NCBI GenBank assembly: GCA_045589595.1 | Contig: JAZNPK010000026.1 | Span: forward strand, 41,425-105,424 | Direction of reading: 5' to 3' | Length of the DNA: 64,000 bases | Source of the DNA: SIG77 sp045589595 | GTDB lineage: Bacteria > Verrucomicrobiota > Lentisphaeria > Victivallales > UBA1829 | In this document: positions 17,051 to 26,800 of the stretch, in pieces | Numbering within the stretch: the first letter of the stretch is position 1 | How the letters are laid out: each line of letters opens with the position of its first letter | Position numbers and translations under genes: made by a program | The notes under the pieces: generated by a model | What the model was told of the DNA's origin: nothing | The model's input: the letters and a program-made list of their open reading frames with translations, nothing else | Databases searched by the model: none

Positions 17051-19834
17051 TCAGTGTTTATGGCAGCCGCATTTGCAGCCGCATTTCTTTTCCTGTTTTT
17101 CCTTGATGGCAGCCTGTGCTGCAGCGAGGCGCGCAATGGGAACGCGGAAGGGGCTGCAGGACACATAGTTCAAGCCGACAGCGTGGCAGAATTCGATGGA
17201 TTTCGGATCGCCGCCGTGTTCACCGCAGATACCGGCTTTGAGTTTGCTGTTGACACTTCTGCCAGCCATGACAGCGTGGTTGATGAGCATCCCGACGCCA
17301 TCCTGATCCAATGTCTGGAACGGATCGGCTTCCAGAATGTTCTTGTTGAGATAATCGCCGATGAAACTGCCGATGTCATCGCGGCTGAAACCGAAGGACA
17401 TCTGAGTCAGGTCGTTGGTGCCGAAGGAGAAAAATTCTGCCTGACTTGCCATCTGGTCTGCCAGAAGAGCGGCACGCGGGATCTCGATCATGGTACCGAT
17501 ACGGCAATCGATCTTATCCAGATTGTACTTCTTCAGAACTTCTGCCATAACAGGTTCAATGATCATTTTCTGATGGGCGATCTCGCACATATCACAGGTG
17601 ACAGGGATCATGATCTCGACTTTGGTGCCGGGCAGTTCTGCCGCAGATTCCAGAATGGCGCGAACCTGCATTTCTGTGATTTCCGGCCAGGTCACACCCA
17701 GACGGACACCGCGATGTCCCATCATGGGATTGACTTCTTCCAGTGCTTCCGCGCGACGCTGGAATTCTTTCATGTTGATCTTCAGCGCTGCGGCAAGTTC
17801 TTTCTGCTGCTCCGGATTTCTCGGCACAAATTCGTGGAGAGGGGGATCCAGCAGACGGACTGTGACCGGTTTGCCTTTCATTGCCGCCAAAGTACTCTTG
17901 ATGTCTTTCTTCACATAGGGAGCCAACTGTTTCAGCGCGTCTTTCCGTTCTTCCAGCGTTTCAGAAAGGATCATTTTGCGGAGCGCGAACAGCGGTTTTT
18001 CCGCACCTTTTCCGTAGAACATGTGTTCCGTACGGAAAAGACCGATCCCTTCCGCACCGAATGCCAACGCACAGGCTGCATCTTCTGCGGTATCCGCATT
18101 GGCGCGGACGCCCAGTTTGCGGAACGAATCCGCCATCTTCATAAACTTTTTGAGTCCGGGATTTTCGCTGGAATCCACCATGGCAACTGCACCGGCATAA
18201 ACATAACCGCGGCTGCCGTTCAGACTGAGCGTGTCGCCGTCTTTGAAGGTCAGATCGCCGATGGTCAGAATGCCTTTTGCTTCATCCACGCGGATGGCAT
18301 CTGCACCAACGATACAGCATTTGCCCCAGCCGCGGCAGACAAGCGCCGCATGGCTGGTCATACCGCCGCGGGCAGTCAGAATACCGGTCGCGGCACGCAT
18401 CCCTTCCACATCTTCCGGATTGGTTTCTTCGCGGACGAGAATGGAGGCAATGTTCTTCTTTGCCAGTTCCACTGCTTTTTCAGATGTGAAGACGATTTTT
18501 CCGACGGCGCCGCCGGGACCTGCAGGCAGACCTTTGGCAATGATCGCAGCTTTCTTTTCCGCTTTTGCATCAAGGATCGGATGGAGCAGTTCGTCCAGCT
18601 GAACCGGCGTGACGCGCATGACCGCAGTTTCTTTGCTGATCAATTTTTCGTCCACCATATCCAGCGCCATATTCAGCGCTGCCGTGCCGGTGCGTTTGCC
18701 GACGCGGCACTGGAGCATGTAAAGAGTGCCGTCCTGGATCGTGAACTCAATATCCAGCATATCTTTGTAATGCTTTTCCAGTTTTTTCCGGATCGAGACC
18801 AGTTCACGGTAGGTCTTCGGAAGAAGTTCTTCCATGGATTTGAGCTGTTTGTTCTGCTCGTTTTTCGTTTCATTGTTCAGGGGATTCGGGGTGCGGGTCC
18901 CGGCAACAACGTCTTCGCCCTGGGCATTGACAAGCCATTCACCGTAGAATTTATTGTCGCCGGTCGCCGGGTCGCGGGTAAAGGCAACGCCCGTCGCGGA
19001 GTTGTCGTTCATATTGCCGAAGACCATACTCTGGACATTGACTGCTGTACCCCAGTCATCGGGAATATTTTCGATCCGGCGGTAGGCAGTTGCTTTTTTG
19101 CCGTTCCAGCTTTTGAAGACCGCACCGATACCGCCCCAGAGCTGTTCCACAGGATCATCGGGAAATTCACGCTTGAGAACTTTTTTGACTGTCTTTTTGA
19201 AGTCGGCACAAAGTTTTTTGAGATCGGCGACCGTCAGATCGGAGTCACTGGTATAACCGTTTTTCTTTTTGCAGGCTTCCAGCTGATCGTCCAGAAGTTT
19301 ACGGATCCCTTTGCCGTCTTCGGGTTCGATCCCTTCCGCTTTTTCCATCACAACGTCAGAATACATCATGATCAGACGGCGGTAGGCATCATACACAAAA
19401 CGCTCATTGGTCCGCTTGATCAGACCGGGGATCGTGCTTGTGGCAAGCCCCACATTCAGCACCGTTTCCATCATGCCCGGCATGGAACTGCGGGCACCGG
19501 AACGACAGGACACCAGCAGCGGATTCTCCGGATCACCAAAGTTCATCCCCATCGCCTGTTCCACTTTTTTCAGCGCGGCAGATACCTGATCCGCAAGATC
19601 CGCAGGATATTTGCTGCCGTTGCGGAAAAAGTCCGTGCAGCATTCCGTTGTGATCGTAAAACCGGCAGGAACCGGCAGCCCCATCGTTGCCATTTCGGCA
19701 AGATTGGCACCTTTCCCACCCAGAAGATTCTTCATCGAGGCATCACCATCGGACATCCCTTTGCCAAACAGATAGACGTACTTGACAGCTTTCGGCGTTT
19801 TTTTCGCTGTCGCTTTGGCAGTTGCTTTTTTCAT
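17051..19834 (-). CDS. ppdK: Pyruvate, phosphate dikinase with Lys/Ala-rich N-terminus and Cys/His tail
   Basis: A 927-residue PPDK, interconverting pyruvate + ATP + phosphate and PEP + AMP + pyrophosphate. The ATP-grasp domain begins at YLFGKG...NLLGGKGANLAEM. The swivelling phospho-His domain has GGMTSHAALVCRG, and the PEP/pyruvate barrel ends with ICGEHGGDP carrying the catalytic Cys. Two additions make it longer than the usual 870-890 residues: a basic N-terminus (MKKATAKATAKKTPKAVKYV) and a C-terminal tail ending KKCGCKCGCHKH, which looks like a small metal-binding or redox motif. The ATG at 19834 is preferred because GAAAGGA lies upstream; an in-frame start farther upstream lacks a site. 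With enzyme I and HPr in the same window it suggests a PEP-centred metabolism. Confidence 0.96.
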   Translation of the reverse strand: MKKATAKATAKKTPKAVKYVYLFGKGMSDGDASMKNLLGGKGANLAEMATMGLPVPAGFTITTECCTDFFRNGSKYPADLADQVSAALKKVEQAMGMNFGDPENPLLVSCRSGARSSMPGMMETVLNVGLATSTIPGLIKRTNERFVYDAYRRLIMMYSDVVMEKAEGIEPEDGKGIRKLLDDQLEACKKKNGYTSDSDLTVADLKKLCADFKKTVKKVLKREFPDDPVEQLWGGIGAVFKSWNGKKATAYRRIENIPDDWGTAVNVQSMVFGNMNDNSATGVAFTRDPATGDNKFYGEWLVNAQGEDVVAGTRTPNPLNNETKNEQNKQLKSMEELLPKTYRELVSIRKKLEKHYKDMLDIEFTIQDGTLYMLQCRVGKRTGTAALNMALDMVDEKLISKETAVMRVTPVQLDELLHPILDAKAEKKAAIIAKGLPAGPGGAVGKIVFTSEKAVELAKKNIASILVREETNPEDVEGMRAATGILTARGGMTSHAALVCRGWGKCCIVGADAIRVDEAKGILTIGDLTFKDGDTLSLNGSRGYVYAGAVAMVDSSENPGLKKFMKMADSFRKLGVRANADTAEDAACALAFGAEGIGLFRTEHMFYGKGAEKPLFALRKMILSETLEERKDALKQLAPYVKKDIKSTLAAMKGKPVTVRLLDPPLHEFVPRNPEQQKELAAALKINMKEFQRRAEALEEVNPMMGHRGVRLGVTWPEITEMQVRAILESAAELPGTKVEIMIPVTCDMCEIAHQKMIIEPVMAEVLKKYNLDKIDCRIGTMIEIPRAALLADQMASQAEFFSFGTNDLTQMSFGFSRDDIGSFIGDYLNKNILEADPFQTLDQDGVGMLINHAVMAGRSVNSKLKAGICGEHGGDPKSIEFCHAVGLNYVSCSPFRVPIARLAAAQAAIKEKQEKKCGCKCGCHKH

Positions 19835-19888
19835 GTTTTCGTTTCCTTTCAAATTTGCATAAATGTGCCGGATTTTCAAAGACTTATT

Positions 19889-19916
19889 AATATATGCATA
19901 AAACATAAAAATGCAA
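19889..19916 (-). promoter_or_regulatory. Possible ppdK promoter
   Basis: Minus strand: TTGCAT (19911-19916), a 16-nt spacer and TATATT (19889-19894), 55 nt before the ppdK ATG, in an AT-rich stretch between the gene and cloverleaf element 2. Confidence 0.5.
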
Positions 19917-19957
19917 ATAATAAAACAAAAAAAACGGATAAAATGTTGACAAAAGCG

Positions 19958-20083
19958 CGGCGCGCGCCACCCCGTCCGATGCAGCGGCATCGGACAGGAT
20001 CTTTTTTCTTCAGCCGCAGGAGCGGCTGAAGAAAAAAATCCCCCCGGTGAAACGGGGTTTCACCGGGGGGGTGGCGCGCGCTG
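19958..20083. repeat. Cloverleaf element 2 (outer stem plus three hairpins)
   Basis: Outer stem 19958-19970 with 20071-20083: 13 pairs, one of them G-T. Arm A is 19974-19982/19987-19995 (9 bp, loop AGCG). Arm B is 20002-20017/20022-20037 (16 bp, loop AGGA), extended by three pairs across one bulged C at 20001. Arm C is 20041-20053/20057-20069 or longer (13-14 bp, loop GGG). Three extra C at 19971-19973 can compete with arm C for pairing to the G-run at 20068-20070, so the junction can branch-migrate. It has the longest arms of the four copies. It lies 21 nt after the stop of the GH89-like gene and 123 nt before ppdK. Confidence 0.88.
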
Positions 20084-20104
20084 TCGGGCTGTTATTTGAG
20101 TTTG

Positions 20105-22426
20105 TTACTGGTTTGCGATCAGAGCTTCTGCGGTATCAGCCATGGCGTTGAGGGTTTGTTTGAGTTGCAGTTTTGCCTTGATGTGATCGGGTGCGAGATC
20201 TGCCAGTGGTGTATTGTAGTAATTGTTTTGTATTTCTTCAAACCGTTTCTGGAGTTCAGCGGGTTGTCCGGAGAATGACCGGTCATTTTCGGTGAACTTC
20301 CGGTACAGGCTTTCTGCGATCGCGTCATATTCCGGCAGATAGCATCCTTTGAACAGTTCGCTGATGAAACTGCGGCAGTACCATGTTTCTGCGTTTGCCT
20401 TGAGTGTCTGTTCAAAATGGGGATTTGTGGGCTGACACTGTTTCAGGCGGTTGAGGCTGTCGTAAAGGGAGTAATCTTCGTGTGCGTCCAGTGTTTCTGC
20501 CAGCAGCCGGATCATCGTCCGCAGGAGTTTGATTTTTTCTGCGGGCGGTTCTGCGAGCTGTTTGCGCCAGCGGTCCAGTTCCAGCTGGATATCGTAAGTT
20601 GCAAAGAGGATGATGCGGAGCGCGGCAGTTCTGGCAAGGTCGATGGCATCCCGGTACAGCATGGAGTCCAGACTGTTGTGATCCAGTTCTGCCAGTTTCC
20701 GGAATGTGGTCACTGCGTTTTTGATGGCGGGCCACATTTCCGTGTTCAGGTATCCGCAATTTTCGAGTTCAGAATTGCTCTGCTGATACAGCATATTCCG
20801 TCTGATGGGGTTGAAGATCAGATCCGGATACAGATCGCGCCAACGCTCATCGATCCTTGTCCGCCAGTAGTGCGTGCGGATCAGCGGCAGCATGATCCGC
20901 CAGATCTCTGCAAGTTTTCCGCCCTGTTCCGTTTTGCCGCAGCGTTTTGTGAGGAATGTTTCCAGAAACGATTCAATGCGGATATTTTCTGGTGCCGGAT
21001 CCCATGCGTTTGCGGCAAGATATTCCAGCATCAGGGTATCAGCGTGAGAATTTTCCGGCCAGAGAACCATTCCTTTGCACATGGGGTCGGCGGCTGCGAC
21101 GGGCAGACGCTGTTCGATGACTCTGTAATTTCCTCTGATCTCGGAACACGCTTCGTAAGCGTGGAAGATGCCGAAGAAATAGGGGAACCGGTTGATGACG
21201 CCCCAGTTTGTGAAGTTGTTGATCTCGTCGTAAATATCAGATACATAATCAAAGATGATGGTGTTCTCCGGATCGAAAGTTCTCACAAGATCCTGAACCT
21301 GCTGTGTGGACCAGCGTTCCACAAAATCCCATGTGCCGATGAGCATGGGGGCGTCCGGATATTTTTCCCGGACTTTTGAAAGGATCCTGCGGTAGGTGTA
21401 CATCTTCATCGCATGATTTTTTTCTGGCTCGTTGTAACAGCCCCGTTCTGCCAGACCGATGGTATGGAAGATCTGCGGCTTGCCCCAGTCGCGGATGGAT
21501 GTTTCCGTCAGTTTCCAGTAGAAGTCCAGATATTTATCCTGCGTAATATCCATAACGAGCCCGGTCGGTTCCGTATAACAGCCGTTTGCCTGCGGCAGAA
21601 AATCCGGTTTTATTTTCTCCAGAAATGCTTTCGGTGTGCGGCTGTACCAATGGGTCATGGTGCCGCAGTCTTCCGGCGAGATCAAACCCCGTTCGGATGC
21701 GTAGTCCATGATCCGTTTGCGCAGTTGCCCCCGATATTCCAGACTCCAAAAGAGATTGCGGTCATCATAAGATCTTGCGATGGCTTCCGGCAGCTGTTTG
21801 TCCCGATCCGGATAAGGCACAATGTCCGGGAACGCCCGCTGGAAAAGATCATCGATCCCGATCCGGAGCATAAAAAAGTCCAGACGCTTTTTCATCAACC
21901 AGTCCAGCTCCCGCTTCCAGTCCTCAAAATCCCAGTGTTCAGCCTGAAAACGGGTCAGACTCCGGTGCGCAAAGTAACGCAGTCCGCGATAGTGAAAACG
22001 GGGCCGCTCCTGAATGTGAAGCCCCTCAAGCGGCAGAGACGCCGCCTTCGGAATACGGTCGCCATCCCAGAAATAAGCACAGCCGCCGACCCGCTCAAAA
22101 TAATCGTAAACCGCATAAAGAGGCGCACGGGGTCCGGACGCCAACAGAAACAGGACAGAACGGTCCTTCACCTTCCGGGAAATTAATGCATATTCATCCG
22201 ATGATTCTTTCAGACAGGGATCCTGCAGCGTTCCGTCCATCAGCAGTTCGTGGATCCAGACATTGTCCGAATCAGAACCGATCACGACCAGATCCTCGTC
22301 ATCCGCCGCCTCGTTCAGCGCGTGGATCACCGGCAATTCCTGATCCGTAACCTTGCACCAGAGATCCACAAAAACATCTGCCGCGATCCTGCAGATGCCA
22401 TTCCGGGGAACAGTAAAGACCTTCAT
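20105..22426 (-). CDS. GH89-like alpha-N-acetylglucosaminidase-related protein
   Basis: A 773-residue protein resembling family GH89 (alpha-N-acetylglucosaminidase). After a mixed N-terminal domain comes AVYDYFERVGGCAYFWDGD, then YRGLRYFAHRSLTRF and W-x-x-E-LDWLMKKRLDFFMLRIG, matching the start of the GH89 TIM barrel where other members have a similar W-x-x-E-IDWMALNGIN block. The C-terminal third is helical. No signal peptide is seen, so it may act in the cytoplasm on imported glycans. Start chosen at 22426 because AAAGGATGG lies upstream; an in-frame ATG 30 nt farther lacks this. It is flanked on both sides by cloverleaf elements (19958-20083 and 22463-22556). The exact substrate is unsure, and a related unnamed glycoside hydrolase family is possible. 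Confidence 0.6.
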   Translation of the reverse strand: MKVFTVPRNGICRIAADVFVDLWCKVTDQELPVIHALNEAADDEDLVVIGSDSDNVWIHELLMDGTLQDPCLKESSDEYALISRKVKDRSVLFLLASGPRAPLYAVYDYFERVGGCAYFWDGDRIPKAASLPLEGLHIQERPRFHYRGLRYFAHRSLTRFQAEHWDFEDWKRELDWLMKKRLDFFMLRIGIDDLFQRAFPDIVPYPDRDKQLPEAIARSYDDRNLFWSLEYRGQLRKRIMDYASERGLISPEDCGTMTHWYSRTPKAFLEKIKPDFLPQANGCYTEPTGLVMDITQDKYLDFYWKLTETSIRDWGKPQIFHTIGLAERGCYNEPEKNHAMKMYTYRRILSKVREKYPDAPMLIGTWDFVERWSTQQVQDLVRTFDPENTIIFDYVSDIYDEINNFTNWGVINRFPYFFGIFHAYEACSEIRGNYRVIEQRLPVAAADPMCKGMVLWPENSHADTLMLEYLAANAWDPAPENIRIESFLETFLTKRCGKTEQGGKLAEIWRIMLPLIRTHYWRTRIDERWRDLYPDLIFNPIRRNMLYQQSNSELENCGYLNTEMWPAIKNAVTTFRKLAELDHNSLDSMLYRDAIDLARTAALRIILFATYDIQLELDRWRKQLAEPPAEKIKLLRTMIRLLAETLDAHEDYSLYDSLNRLKQCQPTNPHFEQTLKANAETWYCRSFISELFKGCYLPEYDAIAESLYRKFTENDRSFSGQPAELQKRFEEIQNNYYNTPLADLAPDHIKAKLQLKQTLNAMADTAEALIANQ

Positions 22427-22462
22427 GTGAAACCATCCTTTCTTTGTCAGGGGCAAAAACGG

Positions 22463-22556
22463 GCGGGAGCGCAGCTCCCGGCGGCGCAGGGCGCCGCCGG
22501 AGATCGCCCGGATCGGGCGATCCGTCCGCCGGTGGCGGACAGAGCTGCGCTCCCGC
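22463..22556. repeat. Cloverleaf element 3 (outer stem plus three hairpins)
   Basis: Outer stem 22463-22477 with 22542-22556, 15 bp with no mismatch. Arm A 22478-22487/22491-22500 (10 bp, loop AGG), arm B 22502-22510/22514-22522 (9 bp, loop GAT), arm C 22524-22530/22534-22540 (7 bp, loop GGT). Linkers are 0, 1, 1 and 1 nt. All 41 pairs are Watson-Crick. On the minus strand it lies 23 nt after the stop of the Gfo/Idh/MocA gene and 36 nt before the start of the GH89-like gene, so it sits inside what would otherwise be one operon. Confidence 0.9.
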
Positions 22557-22579
22557 GCGTTGCTGTACGGGTTCAGATA

Positions 22580-23800
22580 TTATTTCTTTTTCTGACCGTT
22601 TGCGAAATATCTGATCATTTTCTTATCGGTGATCAGGGGGACATCCATGGGGATATTTCCGTTGCGCATGGAGTAGGAGCCGAGAACGCCGGTGGCGACG
22701 GAGTTGCGTGCGGCGATGGGGGAATTGCTTTCCACGGTACCGGCGCCTTTTGCGAAGTTGACGAATGCTCTGACGATCTGGGGATCAGCGCCGCCGTGAC
22801 CGCCTCGGGGCGGTGTGAGCCGGATGAGCTGATTGGGATCATTGAAACTGCTGCCGCTGCGGTTGGTGTAGATGGCGATATGGTTGGAACCGATATTTTC
22901 GATTCGTCCGGCATCGCCGATGAAGGTATAGTTCCGGCATTCGTCCGGGGTATAATGGCACTGCATATAGTTTGCCATAACGCCGTTATCCAGTTCCATC
23001 ATAATGGTACTCTGGTCTTCCACATCGATCACGGGCGAGATCTGTTTCTGTTCGAGCGGGGGCCAGTTTGCGGAATCCCACGCGGCGCAGCCGGGGAGGG
23101 CGGGATCTCTGCGGTCGGGACAGCGGTTATAGACGGAGAGTTTTCCCATACCGACGACCCGCTTTGTGAAGCCGCCGGAGAGCCAGTGGATGACGTCGAT
23201 ATCGTGTGCGCCCTTCTGGAGGAGGAGCCCGGTGGTATTTTTCTGTTCGGAGTGCCAGTCTTTGAAATATGCATCGCCGCCGTAGCTGATGAAGTGACGG
23301 CACCAGCATGCCTGCAGTTCACCGATGATGCCGGATTCGATCAGTTCTTTCATTTTGAGAATGAAATCCATGTGGCGCATATTATGTCCCACAAAGAGTT
23401 TGGATCCGGTTTCCATTGCTTTTTTCAGGACGCGGTCGCAGCCTTCCAGCGTAATGGTCATGGGTTTTTCCAGATAGACGGATTTTCCGGCATCAAGTGC
23501 CGCGAGCGCCATTTCTTCATGGAGATAGTCGGGTGCGGTCACGAAAACGGCATCCACATCTTTCCGATCCAGAAGTTTGCGGTAATCTTTGGTATGATAA
23601 AGTTTTTCATGGGTGGTAAAAAGATGTTTCTGCGAGTCCACATATTCGTCCCAGTGCTTCAATGCTTCGGGGCGGATATCGCAAACGGCAACGACTTTTC
23701 CGCCATCGACGCCATGAGCATTTTTTGCCACGCAGCCGCGTCCGCCTGCACCAATGATACCGATACGAAGTTCATCGTTTGCTTTTGTTTTCTTTGCCAT
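22580..23800 (-). CDS. Gfo/Idh/MocA-family oxidoreductase
   Basis: A 406-residue NAD(P)-dependent sugar oxidoreductase. The N-terminal Rossmann fold carries RIGIIGAGGRG (residues 12-22) and the family's EKPM motif (in VYLEKPMTI), which supplies the conserved Lys. The C-terminal alpha/beta domain holds the YGGDAYFKDWHSE and KGAHDIDVIHWLSGG segments, with the usual catalytic His/Asp. It lacks a Tat signal, so it is cytoplasmic. Such enzymes oxidise, epimerise or deglycosylate sugars and inositols through a keto intermediate. Its place between the AsmA-like gene and a glycoside hydrolase suggests it processes sugars released or imported by this cluster. GGATC upstream is a plausible ribosome-binding site. 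Confidence 0.9.
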   Translation of the reverse strand: MAKKTKANDELRIGIIGAGGRGCVAKNAHGVDGGKVVAVCDIRPEALKHWDEYVDSQKHLFTTHEKLYHTKDYRKLLDRKDVDAVFVTAPDYLHEEMALAALDAGKSVYLEKPMTITLEGCDRVLKKAMETGSKLFVGHNMRHMDFILKMKELIESGIIGELQACWCRHFISYGGDAYFKDWHSEQKNTTGLLLQKGAHDIDVIHWLSGGFTKRVVGMGKLSVYNRCPDRRDPALPGCAAWDSANWPPLEQKQISPVIDVEDQSTIMMELDNGVMANYMQCHYTPDECRNYTFIGDAGRIENIGSNHIAIYTNRSGSSFNDPNQLIRLTPPRGGHGGADPQIVRAFVNFAKGAGTVESNSPIAARNSVATGVLGSYSMRNGNIPMDVPLITDKKMIRYFANGQKKK

Positions 23801-23885
23801 GTTATCAGATCCTTTCCGTTTTATTGTTTTACGAATCGAGTTCTATTCGTTAAGATACTTCAGCAACGTTCTTTTTCAATGGGGC

Positions 23886-26800
23886 TTACTCTGTTTTTTG
23901 ATCGTTTTTGCTGTCGATTTCAATGGGCAGCAGCTTCTGCAAGCCGTGTTGAGAATTGTATTTGAGAAAGTCCGTTACGGCATTTTTCCGATCCAACTGG
24001 ACATCGTCCAATGTTCCTGCGAGCGTGATGGGGTAGATGAAACCGCCGAATTTTGTGAGGGTCTGCCCCTTCAACTGATTGTGGAACGGGTTGATCATCA
24101 TCTGATCCGCCTTGATCAGGATGACCGGTCCGTGCATCGAACATTTTGTCAGGACAAGATCCGTCCGTTTTCCGGCTGCGCCCGATTGAACGACGATCCC
24201 GCCGTTTTCCAGCAGAATATTCTCCCTGCCGGAAAGAATGTCCACATGATCGCCGCCGGTAAATTTCCGGATGGCCGGCACTGCATCAAAAAGCCGCGGC
24301 AGCAGCGTCACCGGCATCACCATGATCTGAAGGGCGGAGAGGGAATCGCCGGAGTAAAGCGGGAAGGAAATGTTCCGGAAGATCAATTTTGCGTTGAGAG
24401 AAAGGTTTTTATCCAGACTTTCCAGCGTGATTCCTTTGGTCGAAGCCTGAAATTCCAAGTTGGAAATCGTGCCGGTGATCTTTTTATCCTTGAGTTTTTT
24501 ACTGGCAAAACATTCGATGAACGGTACAAAATCCAGATCTGTGATCCTGCCGTCCGCTTTCAGTTCCCATCCGTCTTTTTTGCTCAAATCTGCCACACCG
24601 CTGAGCGTGAGCGTTCCGGTCTGATTGATTTTTCCCTGAACTGATCCGGTGAACTTGCTTGCGGTTGTACTCAACTGCGCCTGAATATCCGTTTTCAGTT
24701 TTTCCGTGTAAGTGAGACCGTTGAGTGCAAGTTTCAGATTCGTGGAAAAGCCCGCCAGATCAAGGTCGATCGGCTCATCGCTGCGGAATGGCCAGAGCGG
24801 CGCGCCTTTTTTGTAGCGGTGTACCAGAAGCACCGGCTTTTTGAAGGACGGCGGCGCAGGGGTGACCGACAGCATTTTTCCGGTAACGGCATCGGGATTT
24901 TTTTCTTTCCATTCGTACGCGCCCCGCAGCATCCGGTAAATCATCTGACAATCCACGCCGGAAGATGTCAGGGCACATTCCGAGTCGTTTTTGCCCTGTT
25001 TCTGGAGCCATGATCCGTGCATATTCAGATCCAGAACATCGGCTTTGCTGTTGCTGTCCCGGAGGAACAGGCGGGAACGATTGAGGAAAAGACTATTGTC
25101 TTCATCATTCAAGGTATATTCCAGAGCCAGTTCCCCGGTGAGATGAGGTGCGGAATTTGTAAGGTCTTCAGGATAAACGGGTACCGCTTTGCGGATGGTC
25201 TGGTTCATCTTGAGTCTGATCTTACTGTAGTTATTGATGCAATGGATGCTGTACGGTCCCACTGCATCAAACTCTTTGAACAGAACAAAATCAAACATTT
25301 TCCGCAGGTGTTTGGCGGTTGCCAGTTCCGTATTGAGGTAAAAATCCGCCTTGAACGGATGGAACAGTTCCATGCAGCCGTGGGATGTCACGATCAGATC
25401 CGGCTGACTTTCCGTGTAGGTTTTCCCGATGCCGTTTTCGTATGAGAACGTTCTGAAATAATCTTTGAACGCGCCATCGCCCTGTACGGAACAGCTGCCG
25501 TAGCGGAATTTGATGCGCCGTTTCTGTGCAATAAGGTCATCAATGAAAAATTCCGTGTGGAACGAAATTTCCCGGCAGAGATCTTTCAGCTGGAAAGATG
25601 CGCTTCCGTTGACGGGGCTGCTGTGGAAAATAAAACGCATCTTGTCCGGTATGAAGATGTTGGCAATGGTTGTCGGAATATTTATGATCTTCAGTTCGGC
25701 AGTGGCGGTTTTGTATTTTCCGGACATGAAATTGCCGCTGATGGGGGAATCAAGTTTGAAATGCAGGATCTGATCTTTTCCGTAAAGCAGTTTGATTTCA
25801 GCCAGCATGACCGTCAGATCATGACTTCTGCCGTCTATGCGGAGTTGTGCGGCGGCTGTCAGATTGTGATACTTCAATTTCCGCAGCATTTCCAGAATAT
25901 AGGGATCTTCCTGTTCCAGAATATATCCCGCCCACCGGAGTACATCGGGGGAGAGTTGTTCCAGAGTCAGGTCTGCTGTGTACTGTTCTTTGTCGAAATC
26001 GGCTCTGGAAGATGCCCGGAGCTGAAGATGCCCCGGCAGGGTGACTGTTGCCCGGAGCAGCTGGGGGTTCGCCGGATTGCGTCCGAGATAGAGACTGACG
26101 CGGGCTGCAACGAGAATGTCGGCTGCGGCATGATCCTTTGGCGGTCTGATCTTTGCGTTCCGGTGGAAATCAAGTCCGCTGATCGTGGTGTTTGTGCGGA
26201 TATCCAGCGTTTTTTTCTTCCAGTCGAACCGCTGTTGAATGGTGAGTTGTTTTTTCAGATCCGGACATGCCGTTTTCACTTTTTCCACAATCCATTTTGC
26301 GGGACCGTCATCAAAATGTTCGAGGAGCGGGATCAACTTTGTATCCCACGCACCGTCCAGTGTGATAACAGGCGCATCGCCGAAAGTGCATTTTCCTGAA
26401 AATGAAGCATTTGTGACGATGTCTCTGCCGTGTCCGAATTGAATGGCAAAAGAAGGGATCAGCAGTTCCGTAAGTTTTTTCATGCCCTTGCTGCGGAATT
26501 GAGCCTGAAATTTCATGGAGTGCGCCGGAAGGGGTGATTCCATATCCCCGAACAGGAATTTCAGATCATCGACACCGCCCTCGATTTTTCCGGTGATCTG
26601 TTTTACCGTATCGTCAACCGAAAATGTTCCGTTGGCGTTCAGCGTTCCGTCCAGATCGCCCGGAACAAAGGGGCTGATAACATTGATGGGGAATCCGGTC
26701 AGAGAGACTTCCGCCTTTGCTCCTGCATCCTGAATGTTCCAGTGCTGACCAGCGGGATCGTATTGGACCGAAAACAGACCCCGTGATTTTGCGCGGACGA

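Noticed and set aside
17054..20029. Very long plus-strand open frame (991 codons) opposite ppdK
   Set aside because: ppdK is certain on the other strand; the antisense frame has His/Phe/Arg-rich shadow composition and no recognised domain.
19940..22560. Integron attC sites as explanation of the cloverleaf elements
   Set aside because: attC sites form one long imperfect hairpin with GTTRRRY-type core sites and extrahelical bases; these have three arms, perfect pairing and no clear core site, and no integrase is present.
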